Both the position numbers and the translations under genes were made by a program. This document shows positions 9,681 through 17,622 of a stretch of DNA of 64,000 bases, in pieces (the stretch's first letter is position 1; every line of letters starts with the position of its first letter). The notes beneath the pieces were generated by a model. It made no database searches and was not told the origin of the DNA. It saw only the letters and a list, made by a program, of their open reading frames with translations. The stretch lies in the NCBI RefSeq assembly GCF_947488565.1, contig NZ_CANKZC010000004.1, positions 310,001 to 374,000 of the forward strand, in the 5' to 3' direction. The stretch comes from an uncultured Psychrobacter sp. Its GTDB lineage: Bacteria > Pseudomonadota > Gammaproteobacteria > Pseudomonadales > Moraxellaceae.

Positions 9681-9956
9681 GTGATCAGATTTAAGCGCAG
9701 TACTTTTAGACTAAGCGATAAGGGCGCTTCATGTTTTATTTTTGAGAGTGGTCTGCTAGTGCTCTATTTACCAATGATGGGGTATCTTCATATTAGCCTA
9801 TAACAAGCTTTTATTATGGAAGCGTCATTGGTTGTACTTTATCTGGTTTATACTTTCTCTTATAACTGGGCTTATGACAAGATTTTCCCAATACCGTATG
9901 TTAACTATGAAAAAATAAAGCGGTATCTATGTAAACCAAAGCTATTCATCGAGTGA
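9681..9956 (+). pseudogene. Remnant of a PACE-family (AceI-like) efflux protein, second half
   Basis: The frame from 9681 reads RFKRSTFRLSDKGA, FIFESGLLVLYLPMMGYLHI, a stop (TAA at 9801), then QAFIMEASLVVLYLVYTFSY and NWAYDKIFP, ending with TGA at 9954. This matches the second bacterial-transmembrane-pair repeat of PACE transporters (AceI: R..HA..FEGGLL, then ..DIGLTL..LVYTF, W.YD.IFP). The first repeat is not recognisable upstream and there is no proper start. The internal stop plus the missing N-terminal half mark it as a decayed gene; an intact relative would be an inner-membrane exporter of biocides or polyamines. Confidence 0.75.
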
Positions 9957-10148
9957 TTTGTAATGTTGATGGATGCTAGAATAGACTATAAATTTAAAGT
10001 TATCACCTCGATAAAATTCGTGATTGATTGAGCTTTTTAGGCTATGAAGTATATAGTTTAAAAGGCTTTACTGTATTTTAAGGCGGATAAAATACTTCTA
10101 AATTTAGAATTAATTTTCAGATTTTTAAGAACTCATTAAGGATAGATT

Positions 10149-11288
10149 ATGCATATCACTGCAAATTTCGATGCAGGTAATATTGATGTTATCAATGTAG
10201 AGAATAAAAAAGATATTCAATTGGCGATTCGCCCAGATGTTGGTGGCGAATTTTTTCAGTGGTTTAATTTTCGTTTGTCAGGTGAGATTGGCGAGCGATA
10301 TACTCTTAATATCCTGAATGCAGAGGAGGCTTCATATCTTGAAGGGTGGGAAAATTACCAAGCGGTGGCCTCCTACGATCGGGAATATTGGTTCCGTCTG
10401 CCTACCACTTATAAAGACGGCAAATTAACCATCGTGGCAGAATTAGAATGTGACACCATTCAAATTGCGTATTTTGCCCCTTACAGCTATGAGCGCCATC
10501 AAAATTTGCTAGCCGCTGTACAAACGCATCCATTAGTGAGATTAGAGCATTTAGGTAACACCCTTGATAAACGCGACTTAACCTTAATAAAAATCGCTAA
10601 TAAAGATAGCAATAGTGATGTGAATAAACGCAACATTTGGATTACGGCGCGTCAGCACCCCGGTGAGACTATGGCCGAATGGCTGATTGAAGGTTTGCTG
10701 GATGGTTTGTTAGATGATGACAATGCTACTGGTAAGTTGTTATTAGAAAAAGCGAACTTCTATATTGTGCCTAATATGAACCCAGATGGGAGTGTACGCG
10801 GACATCTGCGTACTAATGCAGTTGGAACCAACTTAAACCGTGAATGGTCAAATCCAAGCTTGGAGAGAAGCCCTGAAGTGTTTCATGTCATTAATAAAAT
10901 GGAAGCGACCGGCGTGGATCTATTTTATGACGTGCACGGCGATGAAGCATTGCCTTATGTGTTTCTTGCCGGCTCTCAAGGGACGCCAAGTTATAACGAG
11001 CGCCTCGCACATTTGCGTGATAGATTTTCAGACGTATTAAAGTTAGCCAGTGCCGATTTTCAGTCTGAAGTGGGCTATGATATTGATGCGCCAGGTAAAG
11101 CAAATATGACAGTCGCTACTAACTGGGTGGCGGAGCGTTTTGATTGCCTTGCCAATACTTTAGAGATGCCTTTTAAAGATAACGATAACCTACCGAACGC
11201 AGACACAGGCTGGTCACCAGAGCGTTCTATCAAACTAGGAGAAGCCTCGCTGATTGCCATGTTAGCGGTCGTTGATGATTTACGTTAG
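10149..11288 (+). CDS. M14 family zinc carboxypeptidase (cytosolic CCP-like)
   Basis: 379 residues. An N-terminal beta domain (about 1-115) precedes the catalytic domain, the two-part layout of cytosolic carboxypeptidase-like M14 enzymes. Zinc ligands are His170 and Glu173 (RQHPGETMAEW) and His263 (DVHGDEALPY); catalytic Glu339 lies in NTLEMPF. The substrate-binding NPDG...RTNAVGTNLNREW stretch is present. No signal peptide, so cytosolic. The substrate in bacteria is not known; peptide C-terminal trimming is the family activity. A decayed copy of its first codons lies at 24536-24612. Confidence 0.9.
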   Translation: MHITANFDAGNIDVINVENKKDIQLAIRPDVGGEFFQWFNFRLSGEIGERYTLNILNAEEASYLEGWENYQAVASYDREYWFRLPTTYKDGKLTIVAELECDTIQIAYFAPYSYERHQNLLAAVQTHPLVRLEHLGNTLDKRDLTLIKIANKDSNSDVNKRNIWITARQHPGETMAEWLIEGLLDGLLDDDNATGKLLLEKANFYIVPNMNPDGSVRGHLRTNAVGTNLNREWSNPSLERSPEVFHVINKMEATGVDLFYDVHGDEALPYVFLAGSQGTPSYNERLAHLRDRFSDVLKLASADFQSEVGYDIDAPGKANMTVATNWVAERFDCLANTLEMPFKDNDNLPNADTGWSPERSIKLGEASLIAMLAVVDDLR

Positions 11289-11383
11289 TTGTTAAGGCTT
11301 GGTTTTAGAAACATAGGCTTTAAAGACCTAAATATTAAGGTCATAACAAGACTTCAATAACCGTGCAATTCTGTTTCTATTAT

Positions 11384-11476
11384 TACGTAATAAAACCCCT
11401 TTTATTACGTAGCATAAAAAGTTGAGCTACCTTAGATAATTAACCTTATTTAAGGTAGCCCGTTATCAAAAACGGG
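11384..11476. repeat. Three consecutive inverted repeats downstream of the M14 gene
   Basis: (1) 11384-11411: 12-base arms tacgtaataaaa / ttttattacgta around cccc. (2) 11426-11459: gctacctta / taaggtagc. (3) 11459-11476: cccgtt / aacggg. The first could end M14 transcription although no T-run follows; the third is followed by ttaaaaaag. The cluster marks the left border of the iron island. Confidence 0.6.
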
Positions 11477-11534
11477 GTTAAAAAAGTGCCAAGAAGTATA
11501 GTCGATACTAAATAAGACGAATATGCGGCCTTAC

Positions 11535-11624
11535 TTATAATCTCACCTCTTTAAAACGTAGTAAACGCAAAGCATTGAGTGTGACCAGTACCGTTGCACC
11601 AGCGTCAGCCAGTACCGTAATAAA
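11535..11624 (-). pseudogene. 3' remnant of a CadA/ZntA-type P-type ATPase gene
   Basis: Read on the minus strand this gives FITVLADAGATVLVTLNALR then LLRFKEVRL and a stop. The core VLADAGATVLVTLNALRLLR is identical in protein to the C-terminus of the intact ATPase at 29.9-32.1 kb, but the shared 22 codons differ at about eight third or silent positions and none is replaced. No similarity continues beyond about 11624. The silent-only divergence suggests the piece came from a functional homologue, not from decay of a recent local copy. Confidence 0.85.
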
Positions 11625-11669
11625 ATTGTCAATGCTGAATAGAGATCGCTGTAGCATTCAGATAAATTT

Positions 11670-11685
11670 TAGACTCATGAGTCTA
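11670..11685. repeat. Perfect 16-bp palindrome
   Basis: tagactcatgagtcta, downstream of the siderophore receptor gene (-) and beside the cadA remnant. It could be a protein-binding site or part of a terminator; no T-run adjoins it. The rest of the 123 bases between remnant and receptor gene shows nothing else. Confidence 0.45.
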
Positions 11686-11747
11686 TAGTATTAATGCGTT
11701 GGCAGTACGTCTACATAGTACAAATCAACAGTAAAACCTTATGGTCA

Positions 11748-14003
11748 CTAAAATTGCGCCTGCAAACTGACTGACATTTGACGCTCAGGTCCCATCCAGC
11801 AATTATTTAAATCAAAGCAATTACCGACATAGGTCTTGTCAAACAGGTTGTTGATACTAGCTCCTACCGCCAGCATAGGGTTGATCTGATAGCTGCCGCC
11901 AATATCGACCAAGGTCACACTTGGTAGCTCATCTGTATTTTGTTTATCAATCTGCATACCGTCTTCATAGCGAACACCAGCATTGAGCGTGAGTTTGTCT
12001 GTCGCATAGTAGTCTGCCCATAGCGTGGCTTTGTGCTTGGCCGTTTGCGCTGGCGTGTTACCGACCACATCAGGGTTGAACTCATCTTCTGTAATTTCAG
12101 CATCAGTATAGCTGTAGCTAGCGGCTACATCTACCCAGTCATTGAGCATATGACTGCCTGATACTTCAAAGCCTTTTGATTCAATTTCACCAGTTTGTGT
12201 CTGGCTTCTATAGTTGATCTCATCCGCTACCACAACGTTCTTCTGTTTGATATCAAATATCGCAAATGTGCCTTGAGTGGCACGATCTGGAGACAAATAT
12301 TTGACACCAGCTTCTAATTGATCGGCTGTGGTTGGTTTAAATGGCTCATCAGTAATAAAGTTACTACCGACCACTGGCTGGAACGACTGAGAATAGCTTG
12401 CAAACGGTGATAGACCATTATCAAAATCATAAATGGCAGCGAAGCGACCGCTGGTTTCTGATGCATCATTGTCAATCGTTTTGTCGCTATAGATGACGCC
12501 TTCAGTAGCTTTGGTTTGATCAGTATTACTGTCAAAATTGTCATGACGTAGACCTGCTACGACTGTTAGGTCTTTCCACTTCATCTCATCTTGTACATAG
12601 AGCCCAAGCTGGCTTTGCTCGATGTCTTCGTCTTGACGATAGGCATCTAGCGGCAGGGTATCGGTATCGATCTGGGAAAAATTGGGGTTTGTTAAGTCAA
12701 GGTTTGGCGTACCCGCTGCGCCCGCATCATAGTAAGTCGCGCTACTGTCGGTTTCTTGATACTCAATACCGAACAACACATTGTGCGAGGTATTGGCCGT
12801 GTCGAATTGATAAGCCAGCTGGTTGTCTGTGGTCCAGTTTTTCATGCGCTCATCAGTGGTATACGCCACGCGGTTTAAGATCTTATCGCTACCATCGACA
12901 AACCCGCCACTATTATACATATTGCGCTGCTTAGCTTCGGCATCGGTGTAGCGTAAGATGTGCTTAAAGGTGAGATTGTCATTGATATCCCAGTTTACCG
13001 TAATGCTTGGCATCAGTACTTCTTTACTAAAATGATTCCATTGATCCCCTGCATAGGCGTCGCTGTCTAATTTGCCATGGCTGGCGTTGTAGACCGTACC
13101 GACAGCAGGTAGTGGGGTGGATGGCACCATATCAGGATCATCTTGATAAAACAGATTGGCAAGCACAGAGACATCGTCAGTCGCCTGCCACTCAAGCGAT
13201 GGATTAATTAGTAATCGCTCTTCTTCGGTGGTCTGCATTTGACCGTCTTTTTGCCGTTTTAATGCCACCAAGCGATAGTTGAGCGCATCGCTGACTGGCC
13301 CTGTCGTATCGACCGCTATCTCTTTTAAGTTTTGATTGCCAAGTCGCAGCTGCACTTCGGTTTCTTGCGTGCTCTTTGGGGTTTTGGCGATCTGGTTGAC
13401 CATACCGCCTGGTGCGGCATAACCGTAGAGCGAAGAGGCGGGACCTTTGACCACCTCTACCGCTTCGGTGGCATAAATATCTACCTGTGGCATGAGATTC
13501 CACGCGCCATCATAGGGCAGTCTGAGGCCGTCATAAAAGTTTGAGTAGGTCTTAAAACCGCGGATATTATACTCATCAAAGATAGAGACTGTGCCGCGGC
13601 TCTCCGAGCTTACGCCTGGCTCATAACGCAAAGCAGCGTTGACACTATCTGCTTGGCGCTTTTGTAACAACTCCTGATCGATGCGGGTGTAGCTCATGGG
13701 CGCATCTTCAGGGTCTAAGGCGGTCTTGGTACCGGTGCTGCGATAGCCATCGGCATAGACAGTAATGGCCTCTAACGTGGTCGATGGGGCGGTCGAGGTC
13801 GCAGCAGTGGTTGTTTCGCTTGCGCTGATGACTTCCGCGCTTTTAGACGACTCAGCACTGCCTGAGCTGTCGATTGTCTTGGCCACAATCGATTGCGCAG
13901 CTGCGATATGACTGATACCCATTAATAGGCCGATCTGTACGGCCAATGTCAGGTGTTTTTTTCGGATGGTTCGGATAGATAGAGGGGGTAAATGAGACCG
14001 CAT
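11748..14003 (-). CDS. TonB-dependent siderophore receptor
   Basis: 751 residues. The signal sequence (about 1-37, ending HIAAAQS) is followed by a Ser/Thr-rich linker, a plug domain (about 85-220: DAPMSYTRIDQELL, GFKTYSNFYDGLR, VEVVKGPASSLYGYAAPGGM, VNQIAKTP) and a 22-strand-type barrel ending with Phe (MSVSLQAQF), as required for outer-membrane insertion. The plug motifs match ferric-siderophore receptors of the FhuA/FhuE/FpvA group more than heme receptors. It has a good ribosome site (aaagga) and a Fur box about 85 bases upstream. The ligand cannot be read from sequence. Confidence 0.92.
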   Translation of the reverse strand: MRSHLPPLSIRTIRKKHLTLAVQIGLLMGISHIAAAQSIVAKTIDSSGSAESSKSAEVISASETTTAATSTAPSTTLEAITVYADGYRSTGTKTALDPEDAPMSYTRIDQELLQKRQADSVNAALRYEPGVSSESRGTVSIFDEYNIRGFKTYSNFYDGLRLPYDGAWNLMPQVDIYATEAVEVVKGPASSLYGYAAPGGMVNQIAKTPKSTQETEVQLRLGNQNLKEIAVDTTGPVSDALNYRLVALKRQKDGQMQTTEEERLLINPSLEWQATDDVSVLANLFYQDDPDMVPSTPLPAVGTVYNASHGKLDSDAYAGDQWNHFSKEVLMPSITVNWDINDNLTFKHILRYTDAEAKQRNMYNSGGFVDGSDKILNRVAYTTDERMKNWTTDNQLAYQFDTANTSHNVLFGIEYQETDSSATYYDAGAAGTPNLDLTNPNFSQIDTDTLPLDAYRQDEDIEQSQLGLYVQDEMKWKDLTVVAGLRHDNFDSNTDQTKATEGVIYSDKTIDNDASETSGRFAAIYDFDNGLSPFASYSQSFQPVVGSNFITDEPFKPTTADQLEAGVKYLSPDRATQGTFAIFDIKQKNVVVADEINYRSQTQTGEIESKGFEVSGSHMLNDWVDVAASYSYTDAEITEDEFNPDVVGNTPAQTAKHKATLWADYYATDKLTLNAGVRYEDGMQIDKQNTDELPSVTLVDIGGSYQINPMLAVGASINNLFDKTYVGNCFDLNNCWMGPERQMSVSLQAQF

Positions 14004-14084
14004 CTGATGTCCTTTTGAGCTGAAATGGTTGGCTTTTGGGTACTAAGTTGTAACAATACTTACAACAATGATAATAATAACATT

Positions 14085-14103
14085 AATGATAATTGTTATC
14101 ATT
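14085..14103. promoter_or_regulatory. Fur box before the siderophore receptor
   Basis: aatgataattgttatcatt: nearly perfect palindrome (8 of 9 arm positions) of the E. coli Fur type, preceded by more ataataata sequence. It lies upstream of the receptor start at 14003, so iron repression is the natural reading. Confidence 0.8.
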
Positions 14104-14299
14104 AAAAAATTGCATTCAAGAACTTCGTGTAGTCGAATCTAAATGGCTCGCTAAAGCGTTGGTTTTCTTGCGTGCTGTACCTGCGCTGCTCGATGCTGCG
14201 TAAAACAACACTTCATCTCGCCATATCGTTTTTATATCGGGTTGACTATAGAAGTAACGACCACTGCGAGTAGTGCGTATCGTGCCAAGCGCGCGTCAT

Positions 14300-16054
14300 T
14301 TATTTGAGCATCGCAATGGCGTCGATGCTGGCGCGCTGCCGTTCTTCAGCGTTTAGCTCTATCAGTCGGCCAGCTTTCATCAGTAGCAATCGATCGGCAT
14401 GCGCAAAATAGCTGTCGTCGTGACTGATGATAAATAAGGTTTTGCCCATGGCTTTGAGCTTAGGTATCAGTGTTTGATAAAACACACGGCGAAAGGCAGG
14501 GTCTTGGTCTGCGGCCCATTCATCGAGGAGGAGAATGTCTTTTTGTTCGGCGACAGCGATGAGCATGGCCAGTCGTTTTCGTTGGCCTTGTGACAGCTTA
14601 TCGGTAGAGAGGGTGTCGTCAGTGATGCTCACTTTGTCTTGCAGGTTGAGCTGATGCAGCCATGTATCCGTCAGTACTCGATCAGGCGCTTGCCCTTTAG
14701 GGCCGATGAGCTGCGTAAACAGATGCTGATCGCTAAAAATCGCCGAAAACAGCTGGCGATAATCGACGCTACTTTGTAAGTTGTTAGTTTGTAAGTCGCT
14801 ACTTTGTGAATTGCTGTTTTGAGAATGAATGAGCTTTCCATCGACTGTTACAGTGCCCGTCGTCGGGGCAAAAATCCCCGTGATGATCTTGGCCAGCGTA
14901 GACTTGCCGCTACCATTTGCCCCTATCAAAAACACCACATCGCCGCGTTGCAAAGTTAGCGTGACAGACTGTAAGATATCATCGGCATGCTCGCTGTCGA
15001 CAGCTGTCACATTTTGGCTATCGATGTTGTGTGGATAGCGATAACAGATATCCTGAAAACAGATGGTTTGCCAGTTTGTCGCCGCGCTGTCTGTTTGAAA
15101 ATCCGGCTGATAATCAGCAAGTGCCAACGCCTGTATTTTTTCTAAAGCCACTTGGGCAGTTTGTAGCGTGGGATAAGCGCCGACAGCATGTAGGAGCGGG
15201 GACTGCATAAATAAAATCGTCAAAGAAAACGTCGTGGCCACAGCCATGGAGACGCCCAGAGAGCTTGCGACGGCAAAGACGATACCAATCGCGGCAAACA
15301 TCATGATATTGGACCAGTTCACTGCCGATAAATGAAAGGTATCAGACTTGGTCACGGTCTGTTCATAAGCTTTGGCGTGCCGCAAAAAGTCGTCGTTATA
15401 CAGCCTTTGGGCGCGGTGTTGGTTGAGCGCCAGCTCTTTACGCCCTTCTATGATGGACTGATAATCTTGGTATAAATCATCATTGATCTCGCGTAGCTCT
15501 GTCAGATGCGTATAGACGTGCTTGACCAAAATAGTACTGATCCAAATCGTCATCACAATCCAGCACATGACAATCAATAACAATGGCAGCGACAGCCAGC
15601 CCAGATACAGCCCGACACCTACCGATAAAATCACGCCTTGTACCAGCTCCGGCATGCGCACAAACGCGGTGGTGATAGACTGAATGTCAGAGGATAGGCT
15701 GGCAAGTAAGCGCGCGCTCCCTAGATTATCTATCTGCGGCACGGCGGTGTCGATGATTTGTTTGACCAGTTTTGTCCGTAGCTCATAGACAAACCGATGA
15801 CCCAAGCGCGTGAGGGCATATTGTGCTAAAAACGTGGTCGTTAGCAATAGCAGCACCAATAGCGAAAACTGCCCCAAGCTCTGCCATGATAAAGCACTAA
15901 AGACAGACTGGCTGATAAAGGTGTGATTGATATACGCGATGATACCGACGCTGACGGCGGCATTGAGCAGGTTTAATAAAACAACTTTTAAAAACGGCAG
16001 GCGATAGTGCGCCCATACCATATGATACAAAGAAGCGGCAGCGCGAGGGGACAT
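14300..16054 (-). CDS. ABC exporter, cyclic peptide / siderophore type (PvdE-like)
   Basis: 584 residues: an exporter half-transporter with six membrane helices (about 15-310) fused to an ATPase domain (Walker A GANGSGKSTLAK, signature LSQGQRKRLAM, Walker B ILLLDEWAADQDP). The DEWAADQDP box and overall length match the cyclic-peptide exporter family that includes PvdE (pyoverdine maturation) and SyrD. It would move a peptide or siderophore precursor out of the cytoplasm. No nonribosomal peptide synthetase or other siderophore biosynthesis gene lies in the window. It follows the HmuY-like gene on the same strand (191 bases) and may be co-transcribed with the heme receptor operon. Confidence 0.88.
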   Translation of the reverse strand: MSPRAAASLYHMVWAHYRLPFLKVVLLNLLNAAVSVGIIAYINHTFISQSVFSALSWQSLGQFSLLVLLLLTTTFLAQYALTRLGHRFVYELRTKLVKQIIDTAVPQIDNLGSARLLASLSSDIQSITTAFVRMPELVQGVILSVGVGLYLGWLSLPLLLIVMCWIVMTIWISTILVKHVYTHLTELREINDDLYQDYQSIIEGRKELALNQHRAQRLYNDDFLRHAKAYEQTVTKSDTFHLSAVNWSNIMMFAAIGIVFAVASSLGVSMAVATTFSLTILFMQSPLLHAVGAYPTLQTAQVALEKIQALALADYQPDFQTDSAATNWQTICFQDICYRYPHNIDSQNVTAVDSEHADDILQSVTLTLQRGDVVFLIGANGSGKSTLAKIITGIFAPTTGTVTVDGKLIHSQNSNSQSSDLQTNNLQSSVDYRQLFSAIFSDQHLFTQLIGPKGQAPDRVLTDTWLHQLNLQDKVSITDDTLSTDKLSQGQRKRLAMLIAVAEQKDILLLDEWAADQDPAFRRVFYQTLIPKLKAMGKTLFIISHDDSYFAHADRLLLMKAGRLIELNAEERQRASIDAIAMLK

Positions 16055-16245
16055 AAAGACTCAGTAAAAATACGTTGTTGAGGGTTTTAAAGAAGCTTGG
16101 CGTTCGCCCTATAGATGCTGATAAGGCTGAACGCTGATAAAAAACAAATACAGGCTATATAAATAGAAGCTATGACAAGTAGAAGCTATAAAAACTAGCT
16201 TTTTATATCAATTCCTTACTCTGCGACTGGGTGAAAAAACACAGC

Positions 16246-17508
16246 CTAAGAAGCCGGCTGAATGTCTAGTTCAAACTCCCATGAGGTCGCCGTCGTCGCC
16301 GTGCTATCAGGATAATTGATCTTATCCAAACGCACACGCGCATAGCTGTTGCCTTCAGCAGATCTGATAAGGGCGCCTTGAGCACTATCAAGTGGTTTGG
16401 CATTTAGCTGATGGGTCATGCCATTGTAGGTATACCAGCCAAAATCCAAATTCGGGAAATTGCCAGTATACGCAGGGTTGAGGTCCGAGCCTTTACTGTC
16501 AATCACCCAGCTTCTGGCGCTTAGTGGCTTGTCGTAGTCTGCTGTGCTGGTAAGGTCGGCTAATGTCGCTGCACTACCATCGGTGATAAATTGACTGACA
16601 ATAGGCTCGTCTTTTGCATCATAATATCCTGCTGGTGTGGCGGCAAGATAACCGCCAATCTTACCACTGCCCGAATCTCCACCATTTAAAATCACATCAT
16701 TACGCTTAAAGCCAATCTGCCAAGCGCTGTCTTTGTCCGTGCTGCTTTGGCCTGTTTTTAGGTCAACATATACCCAATCATCATTGCTGGTGGCGTTGAT
16801 GGTTTGAGTCTGTACCTGATTTGGTAGCGCCGTATCAATCCAGCGAATGGTTGGATAGCCAGATTTTCCAGCATCATTGTAGTAGTTGGTAATCTGTAGG
16901 GCATAGATTGGCTGCTGGACGCTGCTGTCTGTCATGTCGCTACTACTGTCTGTGGTGACAAGATAGACGCGGTTGTTGGGATATAGCTGATGATTGCCTT
17001 GTAAGTTGTACTCAAACCAAGGCTTGGCAGCAAACACCCCGCCGCTGCGGTCTTCATTATAGTGCAGGCTGATATCACGGCCTGTATCAGGGTCAAGGGT
17101 GGCATTGGTATAACGGCTCAGATCAGACCAGTCGATCAAGCCAAAAACCCCGCCCATGCCTGCGCCAGAGTCGCCACTATTGGACCAAAGCTTGACCGAA
17201 CGTGCTTGGTTTTCAAACTTAATATCCCATGTATCGCCGTCACATGAGCTTTCAGCTTTGGCATCAAAGTCATAACAAGTGGCGCTATCAGGTGCTAGGT
17301 TGGTGACTTGCCATGTGGCGGTTTCGCTAAAGCTGACACTGCTGGCAGGCGGTGTGCTGCCATCATTATCGCTATTTTCGTTATTGCCACTACTCGAGCC
17401 ATCACTGCCGCCACCGCAGCCGGTCATGCTAAGGGCTAATAGGCTGCTGCTAAAAAGCAATGCCAATTTGGTTGGCTTGGTAGTTACTGCTAGGGTGGGT
17501 CTGGTCAT
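16246..17508 (-). CDS. HmuY-like heme-binding lipoprotein
   Basis: 420 residues. The lipobox LSMTGC (Cys31) is followed by a Gly/Ser/Asn/Asp-rich spacer (about 32-55), typical of a surface-anchored lipoprotein. The rest looks like two related beta-rich halves, each with a TWDIKFEN- or AWQIGFKRND-type block followed by a glycine-rich stretch, as in the HmuY family of hemophores. It would bind heme outside the cell and hand it to the receptor encoded just upstream (114 bases, same strand). Strong ribosome site aaggag. Family recognition is good; heme ligands cannot be picked out with confidence. Confidence 0.82.
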   Translation of the reverse strand: MTRPTLAVTTKPTKLALLFSSSLLALSMTGCGGGSDGSSSGNNENSDNDGSTPPASSVSFSETATWQVTNLAPDSATCYDFDAKAESSCDGDTWDIKFENQARSVKLWSNSGDSGAGMGGVFGLIDWSDLSRYTNATLDPDTGRDISLHYNEDRSGGVFAAKPWFEYNLQGNHQLYPNNRVYLVTTDSSSDMTDSSVQQPIYALQITNYYNDAGKSGYPTIRWIDTALPNQVQTQTINATSNDDWVYVDLKTGQSSTDKDSAWQIGFKRNDVILNGGDSGSGKIGGYLAATPAGYYDAKDEPIVSQFITDGSAATLADLTSTADYDKPLSARSWVIDSKGSDLNPAYTGNFPNLDFGWYTYNGMTHQLNAKPLDSAQGALIRSAEGNSYARVRLDKINYPDSTATTATSWEFELDIQPAS

Positions 17509-17622
17509 GTCAGGCTCCTTGATAGTTGTTGTTTTGGCTAAAGGTAAAAACAGTGCTATAGACAGAGTTTTTTAAAAGAACTGCTTTGCAAGCGTTGCTT
17601 TAATATAAGTGCGGGCAAGGGC

